Shown: positions 6,996-16,237, counted from the first letter of the stretch. The stretch is DNA of 16,787 nt from Betaproteobacteria bacterium (GCA_009922295.1 RFWA01000017.1:1-16787); one strand, 5' to 3'. The notes: generated by a model from the letters alone, not told the origin. A program made the numbers and translations.

Positions 6996-8146
6996 TGATC
7001 CACAAACCGGTAGACCTCATTGGGCGTCACGCCATTCGGACCCTTGTCCTTCTTGTTGCGGAACTGCCCCAGACGCACCACCACCAGCTGCTTGGACGGC
7101 ACCACAATCACATACTGGCCCTGGTGCCCCTGCATGAAATAAAACGGGTGCTTGTACTGCCAGTCCATCCAGAGCGAGTGGCCGTAATATGGTTTAAGGT
7201 CAGGCTGGCGCATGCGCTCAACAAAGGCCTTGTCCAGCAGGGGTTTGCCTTGCCACTGACCGTCCTGCAAGAGCAGTTGGCCAAACTTGGCAAAGTCGCG
7301 CACGGTGGCGAAAACACAGCAATAGGTGCGCTCGATGCCGCCTTCGCCCCCGGCCCGGTCCAAGGTGTAAATCCCTTCGCGCTCCATGCCCAGCGGTTGC
7401 CACAAGCTGCGGGACAGGTGCTGGCTGATGGTCAGTCCTTTTTCTTTAGCGCCCAGCGCACGCTCCAGGTAAACACCCAGCAGCTGAGTGGTGCCGCTGC
7501 TGTATTCATAGGCGCTGCCGGGCTCGCGTTCGAAGCCTTGGCGCAGTACAAGCTGGCGCGCGTCTTGGCCAAAGTAGAGGTCGGTGGTGACGTTCAGCGG
7601 CAGGTAGTAGTCCTCGGTCCAGTCGTGGCCGGCCTTCATGCTGGAGAGCTGGGCCAGGGTGGCTTTACTGCCACGGGAATCGTTGGCGTATTCAGGGAGA
7701 TGACCCGTGATGAGTGAGTCAAAACTGGGGATAAAGCCCTGCTGAATGGCCAGCCCAACCTGCATGGTGGTGATGGTCTTGGCGACTGAAAACGAGTTGG
7801 TCCGGCTGTTCTGGTCGTAGGGCGCAAAGTACTGCTCGTGCACGACGGCGCCGTTTTGCGCTACCAAAAAGCCGGCCGTGCCATATTGCTTGAGATAAGC
7901 CTGCATCGCAGGGTCAAGCGTCCGCTGGTTATAGCGTGCATCTTTGGGCCAGTCTTGCGGCGTGCCGGCAGGGATGGTGCGCTGCGCAAAATTGGCGGCG
8001 TCATCAATATGTGCCGTGGTGTGGCCCTGCAGATACGTACCGGCCAGGGCGCGCCAAAAATAACCGTGACCGCTAAGCTGAATCGCCAGCGCTGCCAGCA
8101 GCAGCGCCAGGCCCAGCCATCGAAAGGTTTTGAAAATGAGGCGCAT
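6974..8146 (-). CDS. serine hydrolase, class C beta-lactamase / NylB-like fold, membrane-anchored
   Basis: This is a 390-aa serine hydrolase of the penicillin-recognising family. A single hydrophobic N-terminal segment (residues 10-24), with no obvious cleavage site, suggests an inner-membrane anchor and a periplasmic domain. The active-site triad of motifs is present: S120-V-A-K123 (SxxK nucleophile and base), Y215-S-S (YxN/YSS) and H341-Q-G (replacing KTG). The pattern resembles 6-aminohexanoate-dimer hydrolase and esterase relatives rather than resistance beta-lactamases, so a resistance role is not implied. The natural substrate is unknown. The start at 8146 has a good Shine-Dalgarno sequence, AAAGG, six bases upstream. 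The gene converges on the LysR gene (13 bases between stops) and diverges from the dehydrogenase. Confidence 0.88.
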   Translation of the reverse strand: MRLIFKTFRWLGLALLLAALAIQLSGHGYFWRALAGTYLQGHTTAHIDDAANFAQRTIPAGTPQDWPKDARYNQRTLDPAMQAYLKQYGTAGFLVAQNGAVVHEQYFAPYDQNSRTNSFSVAKTITTMQVGLAIQQGFIPSFDSLITGHLPEYANDSRGSKATLAQLSSMKAGHDWTEDYYLPLNVTTDLYFGQDARQLVLRQGFEREPGSAYEYSSGTTQLLGVYLERALGAKEKGLTISQHLSRSLWQPLGMEREGIYTLDRAGGEGGIERTYCCVFATVRDFAKFGQLLLQDGQWQGKPLLDKAFVERMRQPDLKPYYGHSLWMDWQYKHPFYFMQGHQGQYVIVVPSKQLVVVRLGQFRNKKDKGPNGVTPNEVYRFVDQAVALVS

Positions 8147-8235
8147 GGATTACCTTTCTCTGGGTGCAAATTGCGGCTGTATGGGTACAAGGCCAAGGTC
8201 TCTAGCGAGCTTAAAGCATTTTGTCTGCTGCCAAC

Positions 8236-8271
8236 TTGCGGGGCGACAGGCAAATCACCTAGGATCCTCAC
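8236..8271 (+). promoter_or_regulatory. possible promoter just upstream of the dehydrogenase
   Basis: TTGCGG (8236-8241) and TAGGAT (8260-8265) are 18 bases apart and resemble -35 and -10 boxes. The ATG follows six bases after the -10-like box, so a transcript from here would be leaderless. The same bases AGGA (8261-8264) also sit at a normal Shine-Dalgarno distance from the ATG, so the two readings compete. The 125-base divergent gap also must hold the promoter of the serine hydrolase, for which I see no clear box. Confidence 0.28.
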
Positions 8272-9276
8272 ATGCGAACATTCAACGTCTTTGTGACCCA
8301 CGATCCAGCTGCCCTGGAGAATTATTACGGTGCGCGGGCGCTTAAGGCGCTGCAAGCCATTGCGCATGTGCGGGTCAGTCATCACCTCGAGCCATGGACG
8401 CCAGAATCTTTGGCAGCGGCGGCAAAGGGCTGCGACATTATCCTGAGTGACCGACGCGCTGAAGGCGGTGCTGAACTGCTTGAGCGGCTGCCTGAACTGC
8501 TGGCTTTTTGCCGCTGCGCCGTCGATATCCGCAATGTCGATGTTCAAACTGCGAGCCGCCTTGGGGTGCTGGTGACGCAGGCGAGCGCCGGGTTCATGAC
8601 CTCAGTGGCCGAATGGACGATTGGCGTGATGATTGACCTCAGCCGCGGTATCAGCGCCGCGGTGACCGGTTACCGTCGCGGCATGTTGCCGGTCCCGGTG
8701 ATGGGCCGCGAGTTACGCCATTCGACCCTTGGCATTATTGGCTATGGTCAGATCGGGCGGGCGCTGGCAGACTTGGCGCTCGCCTTTGGCATGCGGGTGG
8801 TGGTGAGCGATCCCTTTGTGCGCGTTGGCCATGATGCCATCGCCCAAGTGCCGCTGGATGAATTGCTGGGACGCTGCGACTATGTGGTCTGCCTGGCCAC
8901 TGCCACGCCCCAATCAGAGCGGCTGATGAATGCCGCCGCTTTCGCGGCGATGCGACCATCGGCCTACTTCATCAACCCGTCTCGAGGCAACCTGGTCGAC
9001 GACGCCGCTCTGCTGCACGCGCTTGACACCGGGCAAATTGCCGGATGCGCACTGGATGTCGGGCGAGACCCCGATCAGATGCCAAGCACAGCTCTGTCAC
9101 GCCACCCCCGCGTCATCGCAACACCACACATCGGGGGCCTGACCCCGCAGGCGATCGAGCACCAGTCCATGGAAACGGTGCAACAGATCACCGACCTGCT
9201 GCACGGACGACAACCCAACGGCGCGGTGAACTGGGCGCAGGCGAGCCGCCTGCAGACTGCACTGGCACAGCCTTGA
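8272..9276 (+). CDS. D-isomer-specific 2-hydroxyacid dehydrogenase family protein
   Basis: This is a 334-aa NAD(P)-dependent oxidoreductase that would interconvert a 2-hydroxyacid and a 2-oxoacid in the cytoplasm. The Rossmann motif is LGIIGYGQIG (153-162), followed by the acidic residue in VVSDP (180). The catalytic arginine is R238 in NPSRGNLVDD and the catalytic histidine H286 in TPHIGG. The usual catalytic glutamate of the 'DVFxxEP' motif is not at its normal place: the sequence reads DVGRDPDQMP (262-271), leaving only aspartates 266 and 268. It may be a distinct subfamily with altered chemistry or substrate. The gene is divergent from the serine hydrolase and lies 33 bases before the deacetylase-like gene, with which it probably forms a two-gene unit. 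Confidence 0.88.
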   Translation: MRTFNVFVTHDPAALENYYGARALKALQAIAHVRVSHHLEPWTPESLAAAAKGCDIILSDRRAEGGAELLERLPELLAFCRCAVDIRNVDVQTASRLGVLVTQASAGFMTSVAEWTIGVMIDLSRGISAAVTGYRRGMLPVPVMGRELRHSTLGIIGYGQIGRALADLALAFGMRVVVSDPFVRVGHDAIAQVPLDELLGRCDYVVCLATATPQSERLMNAAAFAAMRPSAYFINPSRGNLVDDAALLHALDTGQIAGCALDVGRDPDQMPSTALSRHPRVIATPHIGGLTPQAIEHQSMETVQQITDLLHGRQPNGAVNWAQASRLQTALAQP

Positions 9277-9309
9277 ACGCGGCGCTGCCACCACTTTTTT
9301 GAGAGCACC

Positions 9310-10212
9310 ATGTCAGCACCCAGCCTCGGACCCCTATCCACCCATGGCCGATTCGACTACGTCGGTATCGGGCAGCGCCCCGACTACTGCTGGCCCGATG
9401 GCGCGCGACTGGCCGTGTACCTGGGCTTCAACGTGGAGCATTTTGCATTTGGCGAAGGCCTCGGGGCGGCCATTGGGCCAGCATCACCGCAGCCCGACGT
9501 CCTGAACTACAGCTGGCGTGAGTACGGCAACCGGGTGGGCGCCTGGCGTTGCCTGGAACTGTTTGACCAGCTCAGCCTGCCCACGGGCGCGCTGATTAAT
9601 ACGGCTCTGTACGACCACTGCCCTGAATTGGTGGCCGCGCTGGTGACGCGTGGCGACGAGCTGATCGGGCATGGCCACAGCAACGCCGAGCGCCAAGGCG
9701 GTCTGGATGAAGCCGGAGAGCGCGCGCTTCTGGCCCACTGCCGCCAACGCATGATGGCAGAGGGCCACCCGGCGCCGCAGGGCTGGCTCTCGCCCTGGAT
9801 TTCGGAAAGCCTGCTCACGCCAGACCTGCTGGCAGAGACCGGCTACAGCTACACCCTGAACTGGTGCCATGACGACCAGCCGGTCGCCATGCGCACGCGC
9901 AGCGGCCAGCCCCTGTGGGCCATTCCCTACCCGCAGGAGCTGAACGACATCCCCATGATCGTCGCCAGGCAGATGGACGCCAGGGATTTCTGCCAAATGA
10001 TCATCGACAACTTTGACGAAATGCTGCTGCAAGCGCGCCAGCAGCCGCTGGTGATGGGCATTGCGCTGCACCCTTACCTGATGGGTCAACCCTACCGACT
10101 GCGGCATTTGCGACGGGCGCTCGAACACCTTTGCCGGGTACGGGACCATGGTGAGGTCTGGTTCACCGCCCCCGGTGCCATTTGCCGGCATGTGCAGTCG
10201 CTGAACCGCTGA
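9310..10212 (+). CDS. polysaccharide deacetylase superfamily protein, PuuE/allantoinase-like
   Basis: This is a 300-aa NodB-fold hydrolase, predicted soluble since no signal peptide is visible. The recognisable blocks are 'WPDGARLAVYLGFNVEHFAFGEG' (28-50), the 'YGNRVGAWRCLELFDQLSLPTGALIN' helix and strand, GHGHSNAERQ (120-129), 'GWLSPWISESLLTPDLLAETGYSYTLNW' and 'MGIALHPYLMGQPYRLRHL'. These match the PuuE-like group, not classical chitin or peptidoglycan deacetylases. The classical TFDDG metal motif is replaced by GFNVEHF, and HxxxH has Glu at the second position (H123-SNA-E127), so the zinc site is degenerate. A small amide, ureide or ester substrate is more likely than a polysaccharide; this is inference. 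The ATG at 9310 follows GAGAG at good spacing. Confidence 0.82.
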   Translation: MSAPSLGPLSTHGRFDYVGIGQRPDYCWPDGARLAVYLGFNVEHFAFGEGLGAAIGPASPQPDVLNYSWREYGNRVGAWRCLELFDQLSLPTGALINTALYDHCPELVAALVTRGDELIGHGHSNAERQGGLDEAGERALLAHCRQRMMAEGHPAPQGWLSPWISESLLTPDLLAETGYSYTLNWCHDDQPVAMRTRSGQPLWAIPYPQELNDIPMIVARQMDARDFCQMIIDNFDEMLLQARQQPLVMGIALHPYLMGQPYRLRHLRRALEHLCRVRDHGEVWFTAPGAICRHVQSLNR

Positions 10213-10274
10213 CGGTCATCGGGATCAAATGCCCCCGAAAGACGACGGCACTCTCGCGCAGAGCCTATTTCGCA

Positions 10275-10280
10275 TATAGT
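10275..10280 (+). promoter_or_regulatory. possible -10 box upstream of psiE
   Basis: TATAGT at 10275-10280, 49 bases before the psiE start, is close to the TATAAT consensus. No convincing -35 element lies 16-18 bases upstream. In E. coli psiE is under PhoB control, but I see no clear Pho box in this 117-base gap. Confidence 0.25.
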
Positions 10281-10329
10281 ATGCTGGCCGTTACACTCCC
10301 TACTGTCAACCGCCCGCGCCAGAGGTTTT

Positions 10330-10731
10330 ATGAAGATCTACGATGCCATAGTTTGGACCGAAAAAGCCATTCTGGTGCTGATCGCTGGGTTCACGGTCTA
10401 CGCCGTGGGTCTGGAGATGTTCAACATCGTCCTGGTGCGCTCGGTCAAGCTAACAGACCTGCTGCTGCTGTTCATCTACGCCGAGGTCTTGGGCATGGTG
10501 GCCGGTTTCTACAAAAATCGGCGCATTCCCATCACAATTCCTATCTTCATCGCGATCACCGCGCTGTGCCGCTTGATCATCCTGCAGGGCAAGGAAGTCA
10601 ACGCCATCAACATCATTTATGAAAGCGGTGCCGTGCTCTTGCTGGCGATGGCGGCCCTGGTCATCCGCTGGAATCTGATCAAATTGCAGCGCCCGCCGCA
10701 GCTGGCGTCAGCGGATGATGAAGACCTGTAA
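10330..10731 (+). CDS. psiE: PsiE family phosphate-starvation-inducible membrane protein
   Basis: This is a small inner-membrane protein of 133 aa with four hydrophobic segments, near residues 12-34, 42-62, 68-86 and 95-115. It ends in a short charged, acidic tail (ADDEDL). The signature is the second and third helix region, 'LLLLFIYAEVLGMVAGFYKNRRIPITIPIFIAITALCRLIIL', which is conserved in PsiE proteins. PsiE is named from phosphate-starvation induction in E. coli, and its biochemical function is not established. The ATG at 10330 is preceded by AGAGG at good spacing. A competing open frame at 10182-10622 is rejected because this frame carries the family sequence. The gene lies 46 bases before a CBS-domain gene in the same direction. 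Confidence 0.87.
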   Translation: MKIYDAIVWTEKAILVLIAGFTVYAVGLEMFNIVLVRSVKLTDLLLLFIYAEVLGMVAGFYKNRRIPITIPIFIAITALCRLIILQGKEVNAINIIYESGAVLLLAMAALVIRWNLIKLQRPPQLASADDEDL

Positions 10732-10777
10732 CCCTTTTAACCCAGAAATTCCCTTTTTTGCCTGAAAGTACCCGCTC

Positions 10778-11218
10778 ATGTCCTCGGTGAAGTCTTGTAT
10801 TGAAAAAAAGTCCGGTGTTGTTTTTTCGCTGCCGTCCACTGCCTCCGTTCAGCAGGCCTTGGAATTGATGCGCAACAACCGTATCCGTTCGGTGATGGTG
10901 ATCGATGACGGCGCACTGGCCGGCATCGTGACGCAGGGCGACTGCGCCATCAAGGTGTTATTGCCCGGCCTGAGCGCCACGCAGACGCTTGTTTCGGAGA
11001 TCATGACCCGCTCGCCGCTGACTGTCACCATGAACGAGACGCTGCAGCAATGCATGGCCATCATGACCACTCGCAATTTCCGCCACCTGCCGGTACTGGA
11101 CAAGGGCCGTGTGCTTGGCATGGTGTCCATTGGCGACATTGTCAAAGACATCATGAGCCTGCAGGGCGACCAGATCATGTTCCTGGAAACGTACATCAAG
11201 GGTCACGGCGCCGCCTAA
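10778..11218 (+). CDS. CBS-domain pair protein
   Basis: This is a 146-aa stand-alone protein with two CBS modules, about residues 12-60 and 78-130. Each has the typical pattern, 'ALELMRNNRIRSVMVIDDGALAGIVTQGD' in the first and 'CMAIMTTRNFRHLPVLDKGRVLGMVSIGDIV' in the second. Paired CBS domains form a Bateman module that usually binds adenine nucleotides (AMP, ATP, NAD or SAM) and senses energy state. With no catalytic domain attached, the protein probably acts by binding a partner that cannot be identified here. The C-terminal 'IMFLETYIKGHG' tail is common in proteobacterial members. It lies between psiE and uup and could be co-transcribed with either. Confidence 0.92.
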   Translation: MSSVKSCIEKKSGVVFSLPSTASVQQALELMRNNRIRSVMVIDDGALAGIVTQGDCAIKVLLPGLSATQTLVSEIMTRSPLTVTMNETLQQCMAIMTTRNFRHLPVLDKGRVLGMVSIGDIVKDIMSLQGDQIMFLETYIKGHGAA

Positions 11219-11229
11219 TAGCCTCAGGG

Positions 11230-11235
11230 GATAAT
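11230..11235 (+). promoter_or_regulatory. possible -10 box directly before uup
   Basis: GATAAT at 11230-11235 lies nine bases before the chosen ATG of uup. There is no Shine-Dalgarno-like sequence in between (GCCGGCCAC), which would fit a leaderless or nearly leaderless transcript. No -35 box is visible 17 bases upstream, so this is tentative. Confidence 0.25.
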
Positions 11236-11244
11236 GCCGGCCAC

Positions 11245-13215
<1,971 letters not shown>

Positions 13216-13227
13216 TTTCTCAATAAG

Positions 13228-14004
13228 TCAGCGCTGTAGCCGCCGCAGTTCCTGGATGCCGTTGCGCAGACTTTCTTGCAACAGTCCGGTGTCGTAACTG
13301 TAAGAAATCATTCGAAACCCCCGCTCCTGCCAATCTTTGGCGAGCTCCATCGTGTGCGCCATACACGCCGCGGTTTTCCCCAGGTTTTTGCAAGTGCTTA
13401 GCAAACGATCAATGGTTGACTGTATGTGGGGACTGTCAAACTGACCAGGGATACCAAGCGACAGCGACAGATCAAACTGGCCGAGGTGACCACCATCAAT
13501 ATCTTTGACGGCCAATATTTCCTCCATGTTTTCTGCACCTTTTTTTGTTTCGATCATCGCCAGGATGAAAGTCCGCTCATCAGCCACCCTCATTTTTTCA
13601 GCCAAATCACCACCGGCGTAATCGTCATGCGCACCGCCAAACATAGCGCCGCGGACGCCTCGGGGCGGGTATCGCGTCCAGCTCACAAGCTCCTCAGCCT
13701 CCTCCCTAGACTCAACCATCTGGAACATTAATCCCATAGCGCCAATATCAAGCAGCTGCGACACAGCGGCATAGGTCTTGGCAGGCGGCCTAACAATAGG
13801 CACGAGGCCAATGCCACGGCAATATGAGAATTGCCGCCGCATCTCATCCATGGTGAACCCGCTGTGCTCCATGTCGTAAAGCACGAATTCGGCGCCGGCG
13901 GCCACCAGCGCAGCGGGTAAGCCCGGACTGCTGAACTCAAAAACCATGGTGCCAAGGGCGGTGCCGCCAGCGGCCAGTTTTTGTTTGACGGGATTGGGAC
14001 GCAT
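13228..14004 (-). CDS. HpcH/HpaI family aldolase
   Basis: This is a class II, metal-dependent pyruvate aldolase-like enzyme of 258 aa, normal for the family (4-hydroxy-2-oxoheptanedioate and 2-keto-3-deoxyrhamnonate aldolases). Key positions correspond to E. coli HpaI: H47 in YDMEHSGF, R72 in VPIVRPP, the metal ligand E152 in AMIETKKG and D178 in GQFDLSLSLG. The usual 'GPxDLS' reads GQFDLS. It would cleave or form a C-C bond in a 2-oxo acid, giving pyruvate or an analogue plus an aldehyde. The start at 14004 has GAGGA upstream. It is the second gene of a two-gene - strand unit, 16 bases after the PhyH gene, and converges on uup (12 bases between stops). The specific substrate is not predictable. 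Confidence 0.92.
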   Translation of the reverse strand: MRPNPVKQKLAAGGTALGTMVFEFSSPGLPAALVAAGAEFVLYDMEHSGFTMDEMRRQFSYCRGIGLVPIVRPPAKTYAAVSQLLDIGAMGLMFQMVESREEAEELVSWTRYPPRGVRGAMFGGAHDDYAGGDLAEKMRVADERTFILAMIETKKGAENMEEILAVKDIDGGHLGQFDLSLSLGIPGQFDSPHIQSTIDRLLSTCKNLGKTAACMAHTMELAKDWQERGFRMISYSYDTGLLQESLRNGIQELRRLQR

Positions 14005-14020
14005 AAGATTTCCTCGTGTT

Positions 14021-14824
14021 TCAGGCGGTTGCGAAAGAAGTCAGGCAGTCATCTGCCATGGGGGAGATCGGGCTAAAGTCTCTAGCCGCTAAATAGTTAG
14101 GACGGACAAAGGCCGTACCCTGGTTGTCCACAGTGCAAACATTCAAATAAAGGATCACGCGCTTGAGTGGGGTGATGTTCACCGTTGAACCGTGCACCAC
14201 CTGCATGTTCATAAAAACGATAGACCCCGCCGGACCAGTAATGTGCTCCAGCCCATACTTATCAATTAATTCCGACATTTTTTCCATTGAAATATCGAAA
14301 CGGTATTTGGACGCACCATCACGATCCTCCGCTTCCGTCAAGGTGCTTGCTTGGGATACTAGACCCTCCTCCTGCGAGCCTGGAACAGCCATTAGGGGTG
14401 CGTTATGGTCGGTGCAGTCGTTGAGGAAGATGGCAATCATGATCCCGTCAGGTCGGGGAACGCCATCCACGCGATGGTAGGTACCAAAATCCTGATGCCA
14501 ATTGACGACGGCACCGCCCGTCTGTTTAGCATTGACGCGCGATTGGTGTACGTAAATCTGTTTGCCTAGGAGCTGCTCCGCGATATGAACAAGCTTCGGA
14601 TGGTGAGCCAAAACAGATAGCCGTTTATCCATCAGGTGCATTCCATAAATCACATGCGGCAGGCCGTTACGCTCGCGCATGACTTGTGGGCCGTCCAGCT
14701 GCACCACGTCAGCAGTCGCCTGGTTAAGTACGTCGACCTCAGTCGCGGTCAGACAAGCTCTGATGGTGATGTAACCTTTTGTGTTGTATTCATCCACTAG
14801 TTTCTGGTCGATGCGCTGGCTCAT
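14021..14824 (-). CDS. phytanoyl-CoA dioxygenase (PhyH) family, ectoine-hydroxylase-like
   Basis: This is a 267-aa Fe(II)/2-oxoglutarate-dependent dioxygenase. The iron triad is visible: H110 and D112 in NWHQDFGTYH and H211 in VVHGST. R222, in the 'LKRVILYLNV' strand after H211, is the likely 2-oxoglutarate anchor. The stretch 'YVHQSRVNAKQTGGAVVNWHQDFGTYHRVDGVPRPDGIMIAIFLND' resembles EctD-type hydroxylases more than mammalian phytanoyl-CoA hydroxylase, so a small polar metabolite is a likely substrate. True EctD is not claimed, because no ectoine biosynthesis gene is nearby. The start at 14824 has AGGAG seven bases upstream. It is followed 16 bases later by the aldolase, suggesting hydroxylation then C-C cleavage in one pathway. 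By eye, parts of this gene are more AT-rich than the core genes. Confidence 0.9.
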   Translation of the reverse strand: MSQRIDQKLVDEYNTKGYITIRACLTATEVDVLNQATADVVQLDGPQVMRERNGLPHVIYGMHLMDKRLSVLAHHPKLVHIAEQLLGKQIYVHQSRVNAKQTGGAVVNWHQDFGTYHRVDGVPRPDGIMIAIFLNDCTDHNAPLMAVPGSQEEGLVSQASTLTEAEDRDGASKYRFDISMEKMSELIDKYGLEHITGPAGSIVFMNMQVVHGSTVNITPLKRVILYLNVCTVDNQGTAFVRPNYLAARDFSPISPMADDCLTSFATA

Positions 14825-15074
14825 CAGAATCTCCTATGCTGACTGTGAATATACCCTGCCTATTTGCCCGCATTTCTAAGGCAAAACATCAAGCGTCCTT
14901 CACCGATATCGATCAACTCGGACTCACGCTGACGGTGTCCGAAATTGGCGGTTGCGCAGCCCAAGCGCGGTCGCTTTTTCACTGCTAGACTGCTCGCCCG
15001 ACCCGGAAAGCCGACGGTGCGGATATTCGTGAAACCTATACCGAGACATTAGCCCCTTATTCAGGAGACAAAAC
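14825..15074. promoter_or_regulatory. divergent promoter region between the PhyH gene and a binding-protein gene
   Basis: This 250-base gap separates two divergent units and must hold both promoters. On the - strand TATATT (bases 14848-14853) is a reasonable -10 box 24 bases upstream of the PhyH start, without a good -35. For the + strand gene only the strong Shine-Dalgarno sequence AGGAGA (15063-15068) is clear. I see no gene: the small frame across 14779-14988 has no recognisable sequence. Confidence 0.4.
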
Positions 15075-16163
15075 ATGCGAAACCATCCAGTGCCTTTGCA
15101 AATTACTGCGCCAACCTCACGCCCAATCGTCTCCCTAATTGCAGGTTGCGCCATGGTGATTGGCGCTGCCCTGTTTGGTGTCACCGGGACAGCTGTGCAC
15201 GCCCAATCAAAGGACCGGACAGTGTCACCGGCAGATTGGAACAAGATCCTGACAGACGCCAAGAAAGAGGGCCTTGTTGTGGTTTACACCACCACAGCGC
15301 CGGCTGTTCATGAGCGCATCAAAGCCGATTTTGAAAAGGCCTACCCGGGCATCAAGATGGACGCCATACGTGTTATCGGGAACTTGATCAATACCCGTGT
15401 CGAACAGGAGCGTGCGGCAGGCAATATCGAAGGCGACGCCATCATCACATCGGAACTCGTTTGGTCGGCCGCTGCCGCGAAAAAAGGCTGGCTGCGGGTG
15501 CCCGTCGGTCCTAATGCCCAGGCCTGGCCAGATTCCGGGATGCGGCAAGGCGCAGTGCCACTCATTGGGGTGAACCCATTTGTCATGGTCTACAACACCA
15601 ATCTCGTCAAAACCCCGCCGACCGGATACCAAGACCTGCTCAAGCCCGAGTTCAAAGGCAAGATTGGTTCGACTGCGCTGGTTGGCGACCTCACCGTTGG
15701 TTGGTATGACTGGATGGAGAAAACGCAAGGCGCAGGCTTTCTGGCCAAGCTCGCGGCGCAGAACATGAAGACCTACCCTGGTGCAGTCGCCCCTACGCAG
15801 GGGGTTGCCGCTGGCGAACTGTCAATTAACCTATGGACGGTGTTCTCCGTCACCAATCCGCTGGTGGATGCCGGCGCCCCCATCAAGACAGTGGTTGTGA
15901 ATCCAAGCTATGGTGCCGCCTATGGGGGTGGCGTTGTCGCGGGCTCCAAACGTCCGAATGCCGCGTTGGTCTTCATGGACTACATGATGTCGGTACGCGG
16001 GCAGGGCCAGATGGTTGGCAAGGGCGAAATGGCCAGTGCCTTATCTAACGTCCCTGGTTCACTGGACATCAAGGCCGTCACCTTGCATGACGACGAAAAA
16101 TACACCCCCGACGTCGTGAATGCCTTCACGGTCAAGTGGAACGCATTGTTCGCTCCCCGTTAA
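15075..16163 (+). CDS. periplasmic substrate-binding protein, iron/polyamine/phosphonate ABC type
   Basis: This is a 362-aa extracellular solute-binding protein. The N-terminus has a signal peptide with basic residues R2 and R16, a hydrophobic core of about 18-38, and a likely signal peptidase I site after AVHA (residue 43), before QSKDRTV. The mature part begins with the family pattern 'WNKILTDAKKEGLVVVYTTTAPAVHERIKADFEKAYPGIKMDAIR', typical of the AfuA/FbpA, PotD-like and 2-aminoethylphosphonate binding group. 'AAYGGGVVAGSKRPNAALVFMDYMMS' is a C-terminal hallmark. AGGAGA at good spacing supports the start. No permease or ATPase gene follows in the window, so it is an orphan here, perhaps sharing a transporter encoded elsewhere. 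It is divergent from the PhyH-aldolase pair. The ligand is unknown. Confidence 0.9.
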   Translation: MRNHPVPLQITAPTSRPIVSLIAGCAMVIGAALFGVTGTAVHAQSKDRTVSPADWNKILTDAKKEGLVVVYTTTAPAVHERIKADFEKAYPGIKMDAIRVIGNLINTRVEQERAAGNIEGDAIITSELVWSAAAAKKGWLRVPVGPNAQAWPDSGMRQGAVPLIGVNPFVMVYNTNLVKTPPTGYQDLLKPEFKGKIGSTALVGDLTVGWYDWMEKTQGAGFLAKLAAQNMKTYPGAVAPTQGVAAGELSINLWTVFSVTNPLVDAGAPIKTVVVNPSYGAAYGGGVVAGSKRPNAALVFMDYMMSVRGQGQMVGKGEMASALSNVPGSLDIKAVTLHDDEKYTPDVVNAFTVKWNALFAPR

Positions 16164-16183
16164 ACGCCACCATGTCGATTTAC

Positions 16184-16207
16184 GCGCCGGTCGTTGCGAC
16201 CGAGCGC
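16184..16207 (+). terminator. hairpin after the binding-protein gene
   Basis: GCGC-CGGTCG (16184-16193) pairs with CGACCG-(A)-GCGC (16197-16207) around a TTG loop, a stable ten-pair stem with one bulged A. It begins 21 bases after the stop. No U-run follows, so it may protect the mRNA end or act as a Rho-assisted terminator rather than a classic intrinsic one. Confidence 0.35.
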
Positions 16208-16237
16208 CCCCGCCTTCAATTAGCCATGAGAATGAAA

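Noticed and set aside
6974..8146. Antibiotic-resistance beta-lactamase
   Set aside because: The third motif is HQG instead of KTG and the overall pattern is that of NylB/esterase relatives, so a resistance call is not supported.
10182..10622. Open frame of 146 codons overlapping the deacetylase end and psiE
   Set aside because: It lies in another frame of psiE, has no hydrophobic segments or family motifs, and the psiE frame has a good start and ribosome site.
11050..11244. Upstream extension of the uup frame by 65 codons
   Set aside because: It overlaps the CBS gene, is His-rich and unlike Uup. The ATG at 11245 gives the conserved N-terminus.
14021..14824. Ectoine hydroxylase ectD proper
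   Set aside because: It resembles EctD around the iron site, but no ectABC genes are nearby and the family covers many substrates.
14779..14988. Small + strand open frame in the gap before the binding-protein gene
   Set aside because: No ribosome site and no recognisable sequence; it overlaps the start of the PhyH gene on the other strand.
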